A DNA stretch of 64,000 nucleotides, taken from the NCBI RefSeq assembly GCF_003722355.1, contig NZ_QWDD01000004.1, positions 1 to 64,000 on the forward strand, in the 5' to 3' direction. This document shows, one piece after another, positions 35,101 to 44,400 of this stretch. A model generated the notes under the pieces. That model saw only the letters and a list, made by a program, of their open reading frames with translations, was not told the DNA's origin and did not search any database. Both the position numbers and the translations under genes were made by a program. The stretch's first letter is position 1; every line of letters starts with the position of its first letter. This stretch comes from Methylocystis hirsuta. Its GTDB lineage: Bacteria > Pseudomonadota > Alphaproteobacteria > Rhizobiales > Beijerinckiaceae.

Positions 35101-36625
35101 CGAGAAAAGCGCCGGCGAGATGTCCGCCATGGGCTTCGCCGGCGTAGATGACGCTCTCCAGCTGCGCGTCGGACAGCAGGCCAGACTCGATGACGGCTTT
35201 CGGCAGATGTGGGCGGTAGGAGGGTTTTGGCGGCGCGACGGACGCCATGGCGGCGGATTGCACCAGCGTCGTCGGATGCGGCCTCGCGCCTTCAATCACG
35301 ATCGATTGCACCGCATGGGGTTCATAAAGCCCAGCGCTGAGCGACCCGCCCTGCGGCGCTTTCCAGTCCCGCGTCTCGTAGGCGAGTTCGGCGATCTCCG
35401 CGAGCGCGCCTGCAGCGGAAGGCGCTGGTCGCGGCGCAGCGCCGGAATGCGCGCCTTGAGCGGATCGTTCAGGCACTCGGACCGACAACAGCGGCGGCGA
35501 CGGACGAAGATTGATTGGAGCGCAGGAACTCGGGCGAAAATTGGCGGCGCCATTCATAGAGAGAGGCGACGCATCGCCCGACCATGGCGGCGCAACGCAC
35601 CCCTCTCGGGGCGGGATTTCGCGCTGCACCAGTTGAAGCAACTCTTCGAGGGTCGCGATGGGGCCGAAGCCATCGCGAAATTGCTTGGGGTTTTCCGCCG
35701 CCGTCTTGTCGAGGATGGTCAGACGGCTCTCGACGCTGGCGCCATGCCGCGCGAAAAATCCGCGCGCCAGTGCTGCGGTGAAAATTAGCCGCCCCTGTTC
35801 CTGCAGGCGCTCGAAGCCGGAGCGCCAGGCGTTCGCGTTCGGCGAAAAGCTTTCGCCGGTGATGGCGACAAGTCGGCCGCCGGGCTGCAAGCGCGTCAGG
35901 CTCGCGCGAATATGCTCGAAGGTCGCTGCCGCGTGACGTCCTTCGATCAGCGGCGATGACGAAAAGGGCGGGTTCATTAGCACGACGCTCGGGACGAGCC
36001 CGGCGTCGAGGCGATCGTGAAGCTGGGCGCCGTCGAAACGGCTCGGCGACGCGCCGGGAAACAGCAGCTTGAGGAGATCGGCCCTGGTCTCGGCCCATTC
36101 GTTGAGGATGAGCCTCGCTCCCGCAAGCTCGGCGAAGATCGCCAGCATTCCGGTTCCGGCGGAAGGCTCCAGCACAATGTCGCCGGCGCCGATCCCCGCC
36201 ACCACGCTCGCCGCATAGGCGAACTCCAGCGGCGTCGAAAATTGCTGCAACGCATGGCTCTCTTCCGAGCGCCGCGTTTGCGTCGGCAGCAAACCGCCGA
36301 TTTTCACCAACATCGCGAGCGCGCGGGAGGGCTCATTATTGGCGCGCGCAAAAATCGCCGGTCCGTAGCGGCGCAGGAACAGCACCTGCGCCGCCTCCAT
36401 AGACTCATAGGCGTCCTTCCAGCTCCAGGCGCCCTCGGCGTCGCTCGCGCCAAAGGCGCTTTCCATTGCCGATCGAAGGATCGCGGCGTCGATGACGCGG
36501 CCCTTGGCGAGATGGGCGACAAGCGCCTGCGCCGCCATCATCAGCGCGTGCGGCTTGTCGTCGGTCGCGAAGGAAAGTTCAGCTTGATGTTGCGCGGGAA
36601 GGGCGGCGGCGAGGATCGGGCTCAT
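32141..36625 (-). CDS. Strawberry-notch-type methylase-helicase
   Basis: ATG 36625 has GGAGAC 6 bases upstream; the product has 1494 residues. Residues about 100-330 are a methyltransferase-like domain (VLEPSAGTGMLAIFAEL, NPPF at 218-221). Then comes an SF2 helicase of the strawberry-notch type: Walker A GDGTGAGKGRQ (536-546), DEAH (650-653), YVSATGATTV, and the SBNO C-terminal block with VFSDAGGTGRSYHAERS and GLGRTNHTNQ (about 1010-1070). Large proteins of this kind are found on alphaproteobacterial plasmids and conjugative elements. They are suspected to process or protect DNA at entry (anti-restriction-like), but the role is unproven. It precedes the toprim gene in an apparent operon. The C-terminal 400 residues are not recognised. 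Confidence 0.85.
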   Translation of the reverse strand: MSPILAAALPAQHQAELSFATDDKPHALMMAAQALVAHLAKGRVIDAAILRSAMESAFGASDAEGAWSWKDAYESMEAAQVLFLRRYGPAIFARANNEPSRALAMLVKIGGLLPTQTRRSEESHALQQFSTPLEFAYAASVVAGIGAGDIVLEPSAGTGMLAIFAELAGARLILNEWAETRADLLKLLFPGASPSRFDGAQLHDRLDAGLVPSVVLMNPPFSSSPLIEGRHAAATFEHIRASLTRLQPGGRLVAITGESFSPNANAWRSGFERLQEQGRLIFTAALARGFFARHGASVESRLTILDKTAAENPKQFRDGFGPIATLEELLQLVQREIPPREGCVAPPWSGDASPLSMNGAANFRPSSCAPINLRPSPPLLSVRVPERSAQGAHSGAAPRPAPSAAGALAEIAELAYETRDWKAPQGGSLSAGLYEPHAVQSIVIEGARPHPTTLVQSAAMASVAPPKPSYRPHLPKAVIESGLLSDAQLESVIYAGEAHGGHLAGAFLVNETFDSVAAAPDDAENMVRFRRGFYLGDGTGAGKGRQVAGVVLDNWLKGRRKALWISKSDKLLEDAQRDWAALGQEKLQIVPLSRFNQGTPIRLSEGILFTTYATLRSDERQGRDGALKASRLKQIIDWLGQDFDGVIVFDEAHAMANAVGDKGERGEKAASQQGRAGLRLQNALPDARVLYVSATGATTVANLAYAARLGLWGSTDMPFATRQDFVGAMEAGGIAAMEVLARDLKALGLYASRALSYAGVEVEMLEHRLSNEQIRIYDSYASAFEIIHNNLTAALEAANITGEGGRAYNRNAKSAARSAFESNKQRFFNHLITAMKVPSLIAAINHDLEAGHAAVIQIVSTSEALMERRLAEIPTSEWSDLSCDCSPREYVLDYLAHSFPTQLYEVYSDENGDLQSRPVVDDNGQPVHSREAMERRDRLIEHLAALPAVQGALDQIVQRFGTEMVAEVTGRSRRIVRKANADGSDRLCVENRPASANLGETQAFMDDEKRVLVFSDAGGTGRSYHAERSAKNQRLRVHYLLEPGWKADNAIQGLGRTNHTNQAQPPLFRPVATDVKGEKRFLSTIARRLDTLGAITRGQRQTGGQGLFRPEDNLESPYGRTALRQLYQLLYSGKVEGCSLTRFQEATGLDITDQDGSLREELPPISTFLNRILALPITLQNRLFEVFEGLMEASIEAAVQAGVFDVGVETLSAESLVVTNRQTIAAHTKSGAQTQLLTILRKDKTRVTTLVEAFEFATASQKSRLMVNDQSGRAAVKLPAPGLMQDDGSVQPRVRLLRPVHRDLISVEALERSHWREACAEEFLHAWEAEVASLPEFTESTFHIAAGLLLPVWNRLPDETARVYRLQTDEGERIIGRLVSPASAAALCEALGAEAPALAPSAAIAAVIQDGAGLVLSEGFVLKRSLVMNRQRLELVGFSDSLVDRLKALGLVSEIIAWKLRLFVPLGDEAAQIVEKLFELYPLLRVAPSTRVNS

Positions 36626-36724
36626 CGATTGTCTCCGGGGGTTGCGAACCAGCCCGGGACGCTCTCTCTCTTCACGCCTCCCGGGCTCGCCCTCCCGGCA
36701 AAGCCCTCTTGCTCTTTCTCCCAT

Positions 36725-37138
36725 TCACCCGAACGCTGACCGCCTCACGGCGAGGGGACCGAACAGCCGGCTGATGTTCGAAAGGTCACCACTCATCACG
36801 GCGCGCACATATTCGGCCAAGGTCTCGGGATCATCGAGCAGCGACAGCGGCGCGAAATGATTGCGGCCGCCCGTGTAATCGCGCCGGCCTTCGCAGCTGC
36901 GGATCAGCACGCCGCTGTCGGCGCCGATCGCGGGCTGACAGACCTGGATGTAGACGGCGTCATGATGCAGCGTGATTTCGCCGCTGACGGCGATTCCGCC
37001 AACATTGGAACGAATTTCGACAGACGCTTAGTCGAACCTCAGCTCTTTTGCGAGCGCTTTGAGCTTGGTGCGGGCATATCGATGAAACTGTTTCTTCTGC
37101 TCGTCGTCATAGGGGCAGGGTCGATACCAATCGAACAT
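36725..37138 (-). pseudogene. Small plasmid gene split by an in-frame TAA
   Basis: ATG 37138 has AAGGAGAC upstream. The first 36 residues (MFDWYRPCPYDDEQKKQF...) end at TAA 37028-37030. The same frame continues open without a good start as VEIRSNVGGIAVSGEITLHH, then YIQVCQPAIGADSGVLIRSC, RRDYTGGRNHFAPLSLLDD and MSGDLSNISRLFG, ending at 36725. The two halves look like one protein of about 136 residues broken by a single nonsense codon. I do not recognise a function. Readthrough, or a second start at GTG 36910, cannot be excluded. Confidence 0.6.
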
Positions 37139-37161
37139 GGTCGTCTCCTTGAAATAGAAAG

Positions 37162-37183
37162 AGCCCGCCGGTGAGGGCGGGCT
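37162..37183 (-). promoter_or_regulatory. GC hairpin in leader of split small gene
   Basis: AGCCCGCC (37162-37169) pairs perfectly with GGCGGGCT (37176-37183). On the minus strand it is followed by CTTTCTATTTC and then AAGGAGAC and the ATG, so it could act as an attenuator or as terminator of the upstream gene. Confidence 0.55.
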
Positions 37184-37282
37184 GGGGTTGCTGAAGCGAG
37201 AGACTGAGAGACTCCTGCTGACGTTGTCGCCGGCGTGTACCGTCATCTCAGTGGCGTCAGCTTTCGCAAGACACGCCGACGA

Positions 37283-38038
37283 TCACCGAGCCGGAACGAG
37301 CCGCTGCTCGGCTTCGTGGATGGCGGCCAGAGCCGCCTTAAAAACAGCGAAACCACGCTCTTGGGTCAGATCGGTTCGCTCGGCGACAAGAAGGCAACCA
37401 GTGCGAATGTCGGCCTCCGTCACCGCGTCGACGGCGAGCGTAAGCGTCTCGTCCGCCTCGATGAGTTGCGCGATCTGAGCGCGGACGCTCTTTTCCTCGA
37501 GGCGGAGCAAGACATGGGCGCCAAATCCCGGAGCTGTTGCGAGCGGACCATGCTCGGCCTCGTCCAAAAAATCGCCGAGAATATCCTCGGTGCTCTTGCC
37601 CTTGATCGCATCTGCGGTAACGAGCACGGCCATGCCGCCAAACCCGTCCGGCCGCATTTTCGTGCAAGTGAAAGACGTGACGATGGCGACGTGATCCAGC
37701 GTCTTCGAGCGCTTGATAATATCTTGGAAAATGATCTCGAACGATCTTTGGCTGAGGTCGATCTCGACGTATGCGTCGTCGTCACCCATATCCTTCATCT
37801 GGTCGCGCACGAAGTTGGCCGCCTCGCTGGCGACGCCCCCCGCCGCCGCAAGCGCGGCGCGCACCGTTTCGGTCGGCAGTTCGATTTGATTATTTGGCGA
37901 CGTCTCCGCGAAGAAATAGAGTCCGTCGCCGTCCGGCTCGCTCTCGAAGATATGCGTCAACAGCAGTCGTTCGAGCGCCGTCATTTCGGAGTTGGGGATG
38001 GTCGGTTGAACGATGGTCGGTGAAAAATAGTCGGCCAT
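37283..38038 (-). CDS. Conserved-looking plasmid protein, unknown
   Basis: The product has 251 residues and is acidic, with no signal peptide or membrane segment. Its composition and codon use are those of a real gene: AYVEIDLSQRSFEIIFQDII, VAIVTSFTCTKMRPDGFGGM and GKSTEDILGDFLDEAEHG. It matches no family I can name. It lies between the ParB-like gene and the split small gene on the same strand, with a hairpin in its leader, so it probably belongs to the same plasmid maintenance module. Confidence 0.65.
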   Translation of the reverse strand: MADYFSPTIVQPTIPNSEMTALERLLLTHIFESEPDGDGLYFFAETSPNNQIELPTETVRAALAAAGGVASEAANFVRDQMKDMGDDDAYVEIDLSQRSFEIIFQDIIKRSKTLDHVAIVTSFTCTKMRPDGFGGMAVLVTADAIKGKSTEDILGDFLDEAEHGPLATAPGFGAHVLLRLEEKSVRAQIAQLIEADETLTLAVDAVTEADIRTGCLLVAERTDLTQERGFAVFKAALAAIHEAEQRLVPAR

Positions 38039-38060
38039 GGAGTGCTCCAGAAAGACGAAA

Positions 38061-38080
38061 GCCCGGCGCGATGGCCGGGC
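38061..38080 (-). terminator. GC hairpin between ParB-like gene and next gene
   Basis: GCCCGGC (38061-38067) pairs with GCCGGGC (38074-38080). On the minus strand it is followed by TTTCGTCTTTC, a weak terminator-like tail, and then the start of the 251-residue gene. It may attenuate or terminate transcription from the ParB-like gene. Confidence 0.55.
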
Positions 38081-38143
38081 CCTCTGGATGGGAGTGATGG
38101 GAAGGCGGATGCGGGACGGCTATCGCCGCCCCGCGCTGGAAAA

Positions 38144-40231
38144 TTACTCGGCCGCCGCCGCGTGCGGTTCATCCTCCTCGGCGTCGGTCGGCGTATCGCC
38201 ATCGTCTTCCACGAGGAAATCCGGCAAGGCTTCGCCTTCGCCAATTTCGCCGGTCTGCGCATCCGCCGCCGCTTCCAACGACGCAGTGCGCAGAGGCTCC
38301 GGCAGCCAGCCTGTTCCCTGGAGCAATCGCTCGGCTTCGGTCGCCATGTCGGCTTTCTTCAGGTGATCGATCATCTGCGCGGTCGCCTCGCCCTTCGCCT
38401 CGCGCACGGCGGCGAGAATTCGCGCCTTGGTCACCTTGCCGAAATAACTCTCGGCAGTCGGCGCCCAATGAGCGCTCATATCGAGCACGAGATGTTCGGC
38501 CAGTTGATCGGCATGTTCGAGCGCTCGCGGCCGACGGTCGTGTGGAAGCTGGAGCGCGTTGACGCTCTGCCCGACGCAATAAGCGAAGAGCCCGGCGGTG
38601 GCGTCCCGATCCGATTTCACCAGCCAGGCCCAGAGATCCTGCGATCTCTTTGGCAGACGCAATTGCCATTGCCCGTTGGCTTCGTCGTTCGCTCGCGCGA
38701 CCGGCGTGTCGGCGAGGCCGGGCGCGTAGGAGCCAAGAAATACGTTTTTCGTCTCGAGTTCAACGCAGCCATCGAAATGACCCGAACCATAGAAGGCCTT
38801 CAGAGCCAAGGCGTGGGTCGCCGCCAGAAACGCCGCATCGGGATCATTGGTCAGGGCGACGCGCAACGCGAGAGTGCGATGCGCGGTCAGTTCACTCAAA
38901 AGCCGGTCGGACAGTTTTGACGAGGTCTCCGTCTCGTCCTCGCCGAGCGTGGACGAAGAGGCGGCCGTCTGCCCCTCGATTGCGTCGTCGGCCATTGAGC
39001 CGTCCGAGCCGTTTGACGCCCTCGCCGATCCGGCTCCGGCGCTCATCTGCGTAGTTGTGGCGGACGCCTCGTCTTCGGGGCGCACGAATCCGCGCTCGAC
39101 CTTCAACGCGCCGGCATGGTCGATGCTGACGAAAATTCCGGCGCGGGTGATTTCGTCAGGATTATAGATCGCCGGACGTTCGTCGACCGCCGCGATCTCG
39201 CGCTCGAGTTCGGCCATTCTGTTGTCGACCTCCTCGGGAAGATCGTCGGCGCCCTCATGCTCGTCCGACAGCGCGTTATATTCGGCGAGCGCGGCGTCAT
39301 ACCGCGCCTGCTCCTCCTCCGAGATAGGCGCGTAGCTCGCCGGCAATCGCCGCAGGCCGTTCGTGTGGCCGTAGGGGAAACCGATCGCGATCTCAGACCA
39401 TTTCCACCCCTCGGCGCGAAGGGCATCCGCCGTCTCGGCCAGCTTCTCCCGCGCAAGACGATCGAGCAGCGCGACATCCTGCAGCCAGCCGCCGTGGTCG
39501 TGAACGAAGAGATCGCGCAGGATCACGCCGCCAGCCACCTCGTAAGCGTCGATGCCGACGAAGACGGCGCGTTTGTCGCCCGCCTTGACCGCCCCCTCGG
39601 TCAACATCCGTCGGATCGTATAGGGCTCCTTATTATAGGAGCGGCTCAGCCCCTCCCACACTTGCTCCTGCCGGGCGTGATCATCGGTGACGCAAAACGC
39701 CATGAGCTGTTCGAGGGTCAAGTCCTCGCCGACGTAAAGATCAAGCAGCTTTTGACTCGCCGCCGCGAGCTTCAGCCGCTGGCGCACCACCTGCGCGCCG
39801 ACGAAAAACCGCGCGGCGATTTCGTCGATCGTCACGCCCTGGTCATGCAAGCTCTTGAACGCCCGGAACTGATCCAGAGGGTGCAACGCTTCGCGCATCG
39901 TGTTCTCGGCGAGCGAGTCCTCTTCCTCGATCACGTCCGTTTTCGCGATGCAGGGAACCGGCGCGTTCTTCGCCAGCCGCTTCTGCTTCACGAGAAGTTT
40001 CAGCGCGGCGAGCCTGCGACCGCCCGCGCTCACCGCGAATTTGCCGGTTTCCTGCTCCTCGGCGTCCCGCACCGGCCGCACGCTCAGCGACTGCAACAAT
40101 CCGCGCCGGGCGATGTCCTCCGCCAGATCCTCGATGCTCACACCCGACTTAATCCGGCGCACATTCGCGTCCGACGCCACAAGCTTATCGAGCGCAATAT
40201 CTCGCGCCGCCGTCAATACGATCTTCGACAT
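38144..40231 (-). CDS. Large ParB/RepB/Spo0J-domain protein
   Basis: The product has 695 residues. The N-terminal ParB-nuclease-like domain is clear: LVASDANVRR, IARRGLLQSLSVRP, VSAGGRRLAALKLLV and EENTMREALHPLDQF-like LAENTMREALHPLDQFRAF, then a helix-turn-helix with IDEIAARFFVGAQVVRQRLKLA. The remaining 450 residues are not recognised and include an acidic, low-complexity middle. Such long ParB-like proteins on plasmids are distinct from the RepB and ParB partition proteins, and no ParA partner lies beside this gene. A role in plasmid gene regulation or DNA protection is possible. It is the first gene of the minus-strand series. Confidence 0.8.
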   Translation of the reverse strand: MSKIVLTAARDIALDKLVASDANVRRIKSGVSIEDLAEDIARRGLLQSLSVRPVRDAEEQETGKFAVSAGGRRLAALKLLVKQKRLAKNAPVPCIAKTDVIEEEDSLAENTMREALHPLDQFRAFKSLHDQGVTIDEIAARFFVGAQVVRQRLKLAAASQKLLDLYVGEDLTLEQLMAFCVTDDHARQEQVWEGLSRSYNKEPYTIRRMLTEGAVKAGDKRAVFVGIDAYEVAGGVILRDLFVHDHGGWLQDVALLDRLAREKLAETADALRAEGWKWSEIAIGFPYGHTNGLRRLPASYAPISEEEQARYDAALAEYNALSDEHEGADDLPEEVDNRMAELEREIAAVDERPAIYNPDEITRAGIFVSIDHAGALKVERGFVRPEDEASATTTQMSAGAGSARASNGSDGSMADDAIEGQTAASSSTLGEDETETSSKLSDRLLSELTAHRTLALRVALTNDPDAAFLAATHALALKAFYGSGHFDGCVELETKNVFLGSYAPGLADTPVARANDEANGQWQLRLPKRSQDLWAWLVKSDRDATAGLFAYCVGQSVNALQLPHDRRPRALEHADQLAEHLVLDMSAHWAPTAESYFGKVTKARILAAVREAKGEATAQMIDHLKKADMATEAERLLQGTGWLPEPLRTASLEAAADAQTGEIGEGEALPDFLVEDDGDTPTDAEEDEPHAAAAE

Positions 40232-40320
40232 TTCCCAAGACTCCGCGACGGGCGGGCGAAAGCCTCTCTCTCACCCTCTGCTCCATCACAAAGCCCAAAG
40301 GGCCCTCTTACTTTTGCCGA

Positions 40321-40348
40321 TTGCGCCAACCAATTTTTGCCATATAAT
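40321..40348 (+). promoter_or_regulatory. Promoter of Xre-RES pair
   Basis: TTGCGC (40321-40326) is followed after 16 bases by a consensus TATAAT (40343-40348), 32 bases before the antitoxin ATG. Confidence 0.6.
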
Positions 40349-40379
40349 ACGCCCTATAAAACTGGCAGAAAGGCTTCCA

Positions 40380-40847
40380 ATGACCGCCCCCAAGTCTCGG
40401 GCCACCACAACCAGGACGGCGACGCCTATCCGCCGCAAGACGCCGGCAAAGGCCGCGGCGATCGCCGGTTTTCCAGCCGGCCTGGAGCAGGCGCCCTTCG
40501 TTGCGACCCTTATGAACCACCAGGGCTTTGTCACGGTGGACAAGGTCGCCGCGACATTCGGCATGTCCAAGGGACAACTCGCCGAAACCATCGGCTTGAA
40601 CCGGGAGGCGCTTTACAAGCTGGCGCGATTAGAAGCGCCCAAGACCCAATCCCGCCTCAAGGAAATGCTGGAAATCGTCTCGCGCGTTTCTGGTTGGGCC
40701 GGGGGCAAGGAGCAGGCGATGGCCTGGTATCGCGCCCAGCCGATCGCGGCTTTCGGCGGGCGCACCGCCGAGTCCCTGGTCAAGGATGGGCAGGCGGGCG
40801 CGCTGCGCGATTATCTCGACCACATTGCGCTCGGCGGCTTTGCTTGA
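40380..40847 (+). CDS. Xre/MbcA/ParS-type antitoxin
   Basis: The product has 155 residues. After a basic, disordered N-terminus comes a helix-turn-helix-like region (FVTVDKVAATFGMSKGQLAETIGL), then the toxin-binding domain (LKEMLEIVSRVSGWAGGKEQAMAWYRAQPIAAFG, given here in its overall order) and EDLVKDGQ-like AESLVKDGQAGALRDYLDHI. This is the standard partner of RES-domain toxins. AGAAAGG lies upstream of the ATG. The stop overlaps the toxin's TTG start by four bases (TTGA). Confidence 0.87.
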   Translation: MTAPKSRATTTRTATPIRRKTPAKAAAIAGFPAGLEQAPFVATLMNHQGFVTVDKVAATFGMSKGQLAETIGLNREALYKLARLEAPKTQSRLKEMLEIVSRVSGWAGGKEQAMAWYRAQPIAAFGGRTAESLVKDGQAGALRDYLDHIALGGFA

Positions 40848-41362
40848 GGTTTCAGGCGACCTGCTACCGGGCGCATGATCCACGTTGGTCCTTCGCGCCG
40901 CTTTCCGGCCAAGGAGCCGAGATCCGCGGTGCCCGCTTCAATCCCAAGGGCGTGCCGGCGCTTTATCTCGCGCTCTCCATCATGACCGCCGTAAAGGAAA
41001 TCAACCAAGGCTTCGCGCGCAAAATCGAACCCTGCGTGCTGTGCTCCTATGACGTCGATTGCGAGGATGTCGTCGACCTGCGTACGGAAGAGGGGCGGAA
41101 AGCGGCTGGCGTTTCATTCGCCGACATGGCCTGCGCATGGTTCTTAGACATTGCGCAAAGTCGCGAACCGTCATCCTGGAGGCTGGCCAAAAGGCTCATC
41201 GAGGCCGGCAGCGCGGGCATTCTCGTCCCGAGCTTCGCTCCCGGCGCGACGCAAGCCGACCAGAACCTCGTCCTGTGGAAATGGAGCAAGAGTCGCCCTC
41301 ACAAAGTCTCGGTTCACGATCCCAGTGGGCGCCTGCCGAAGGATCAGCTCTCGTGGAAATAG
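40844..41362 (+). CDS. RES-domain toxin
   Basis: TTG 40844 overlaps the antitoxin stop; the product has 172 residues. RES features include CYRAHDPRW, GARFNPKGVPALYLALS and AGSAGILVPSFAP. The family (MbcT, ParT) degrades or modifies NAD+ or ADP-ribosylates targets and is neutralised by the Xre-type partner. The same frame stays open far upstream by chance, antisense to the ParB-like gene; the true start is set by overlap with the antitoxin and by the family length. With the SIR2 protein this is a second NAD+-targeting system on the element. Confidence 0.85.
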   Translation: MRFQATCYRAHDPRWSFAPLSGQGAEIRGARFNPKGVPALYLALSIMTAVKEINQGFARKIEPCVLCSYDVDCEDVVDLRTEEGRKAAGVSFADMACAWFLDIAQSREPSSWRLAKRLIEAGSAGILVPSFAPGATQADQNLVLWKWSKSRPHKVSVHDPSGRLPKDQLSWK

Positions 41363-41400
41363 TGTAGCTTGGGATTTGATGAATCGAATCGGGGCGGGTC

Positions 41401-44400
41401 TTGATCGACGGCGGGCTCTTCACGCGGGATTTCTTGATCGAGGGCATCACGGCGACGCCGCAGTGGACGGCGCTCGATCCACAAGCCGTCGACCGCATCC
41501 GCTCGGACGCTGTGTCGCTGTTTTCAAACCTGACCGCCATCAAGAATCCAACCGAAGCGGTCACCGAGAAGGATCTGATCTATCCGCTCCTCGCGGCGAT
41601 AGGATGGGGCGATCGTGTATTCGTCCAGCCCAACGCCTCGGTGAAAGGCCGCGCGGATGTGCCCGACGCGCTGCTCTTCGCCGACGAAGCGGCGCATGAC
41701 AAGGCGCGGAAAGAGAAAAGCGACTGGAAGCGGTTCCAGCATGGCCTCTGCGTCGTCGAGGCGAAGCGCTGGAACCGCGTCCTCGATCGCGAGGAGACGG
41801 GGAAGACCCCCGATGTCGGCGTGCCTTCGACGCAGATGCTGCGGTATCTGCGCCGTGTCGACGACGTGACCAAAGGCGGTCTGCGCTGGGGCATTCTCAC
41901 CAACGGCCGCGTTTGGCGCCTATATTGGCAAGGCGCGCTTTCCGTCGCCGAAGATTTTCTCGAAATCGACCTCGGCAAGGCGCTCAATCTTCCAAACTGC
42001 GGTCTGGACATCCTCGACAAGAGACCGGGCCGCTTCGCCGACGACGCGCAATGGCGAGCGCATACGTTCAAACTTTTCGCGGCTCTGTTTGGGCGCGAGG
42101 CCTTCTTGCCTTTCGAGGGAGGCCAGACATTTCACGACTTCGCACGCGCGAAAGGCAAGTTCTGGGAAGCGCGGGTCGCCAAGAACCTGTCGGACACGGT
42201 GTTCGACGAGGTTTTCCCCGCGCTGTCCGACGCGCTCACCAAGGCCGATCCCACGCGCAAGGGCGAATTGTCCTCCGCCTATCTCGAAGAGGTTCGTCAC
42301 GGCGCGCTGATCCTGCTCTATCGCCTTCTGTTCGTGCTCTACGCGGAAGATCGTAATCTCTTGCCGGACGAAACCGGACCCTACGCCGATTATTGTCTGA
42401 CCAAGATGCGCTTTGAGATCGCCGACTGCAACACCGCCGGTCGCGACGCTCCCACGAGCTTTGTCACCTATTGGCCCAAGCTCACATCGATTTTTCGCGC
42501 GATTGCCAACGGCGACGACGCGCTCGGCATTCCTCCCTACAATGGCGGGTTGTTCGAGCCGGCGGCGGCGCCGATCCTCGAACGTACGCAGCTCCCCGAC
42601 GCCGTCATCGCCAAGGCGATCTTCGGGCTGAGCCACGAACCGGACGATGGCGCGGGCCGCGGCCCCAAATACATCAACTATCGCGATCTCTCGGTCCAGC
42701 AGCTCGGCAGCGTCTATGAGCGCATTCTCGAATTCGGCCTGCGCGCCAATGACGGCGGCGGCGTCGAGATCGACGCCGACGACGAGGCGCGCCACAAATC
42801 GGGCAGTTATTACACGCCGGAAGAACTGGTCACGCTCATCATCTCCCGCGCGGTCGGCCCTCTGATCGAGGAGCGCGTCGCGACTTTCAAAGCGAAGGCG
42901 ACTGCGCTCGCCAGTGATCGCCACCCGATCGCCGATCGGCTCAAAGTGCTCACGGCGCATGATCCCGCCATCGCGATCCTCTCGCTCAAGATTTGCGACC
43001 CGGCCATGGGCTCGGGGCACTTCCTCGTCAGCCTCGTCGATTGGCTGGCGGACGAGGTGCTGGACGCTATGGCTGAAGCGGCGGCGCTCGTTTCCTGGGG
43101 CGCTTACACATCGCCACTCGCCGAGCGCATCGACGCAGTACGCACAAAAATCCTGAGCGAAGCCAAAGCGCATCGCTGGCCGATCGTCGAAAGCCAACTC
43201 GACGATCGGCATGTCGTGCGGCGCATGGTCTTGAAGCGCGTCGTCCATGGCGTCGACAAGAATCCGATGGCGGTCGAACTCGCCAAAGTGTCTCTTTGGC
43301 TGCATTCCTTCACGGTTGGCGCGCCACTCTCGTTCCTCGATCATCACTTGCGCTGCGGCGACAGCGTGATCGGCGCCTTCGTGCGCCCGACCGTCGACGC
43401 GCTGCAAGCGCGCGGCGCCCTGTTCAACCTCGGTCAAATCACGCGCGTCGAACAGGTGGCGGGCCTCATGTCGGAGATCGAGGAAACTACCGACAACGAC
43501 ATCGCCGAAGTCGCGTCGTCTAAGGCAAAGTTCGGCGCCGTCGAAGATGTGATCGAGCCCATCGAGGCGCTGTTCTCGCTGCTGACGGCGGAGCGGCTCA
43601 TGGGCGTCTTCGACGCCGCGCCGAAAAAAGCGCCGGACATGCGCAAGCTCGCCGGGAAGTCGGAAAAGCAGCTCGCCAAGGCGCGCGCCGACGCCAAATC
43701 CTTCGAACGTGCGGCCGCCCTTCAACTCGTTCTGGAAGGAACTTTTGGCGATCCCATCCGCCTCGCCGCCGGCGCCGAGCGTGTCGCGCCGCCGGAACTC
43801 GTCAAGCAACTCGCGCTCTTGCCCGAGGCGCCTCCCGATCAGCAGAGTCTCTTTCCCGCAATCAGCGTCGACGATCAGCGCCGCGTGATCGCCGACGCCC
43901 TGGTGGAAGAGGCGCGCGCTCTCGCCGAACTTCACCACTTTTTCCATTGGGAGATCGGCTTTCCCAATATCTGGTCCAATCTCGCCAGCGCCGAGCCCAT
44001 CGGCGGCTTCGACGCGGTGATCGGCAATCCGCCCTATGTGCGGCAGGAGCTGCTTGGAGACGAGGTCAAGCGCGCGCTGAAAAGATCCTACGCGGCCTTC
44101 GACGGCATGGCCGACCTCTATGTCTATTTCTACGAACAAGGCTTGCGATTGCTGCGTCCCGGCGGGCGCATGGGTTATGTCGTCACCAACAAATGGCTGA
44201 AGGCGGGCTACGCCGAAAATCTGCGTGACCTCTTCGCCGCAAGAGGCTGGCTCGAATTTGTCGCGGATTTCGGCCACGCCAAGCACTTCTTCCCGGACGC
44301 CGATGTTTTTCCGTCCGTGCTCGTGATGAGGAAGCCGGATCGCACGGTGCCGGTCCCCGCAGACGCCGCCATCTGCGTCATTCCGCGCGAGGCCGTGCCG

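Noticed and set aside
34070..35788. Plus-strand frame of 572 residues
   Set aside because: It is antisense to the strawberry-notch methylase-helicase and has no family motifs.
39116..40843. Long plus-strand frame running into the RES toxin
   Set aside because: It is antisense to the ParB-like gene; the toxin's start is fixed at TTG 40844 by overlap with its antitoxin.
41920..44286. Minus-strand frame of 788 residues
   Set aside because: It is antisense to the type IIG enzyme, whose motifs are clear; its composition is typical of a shadow in GC-rich DNA.
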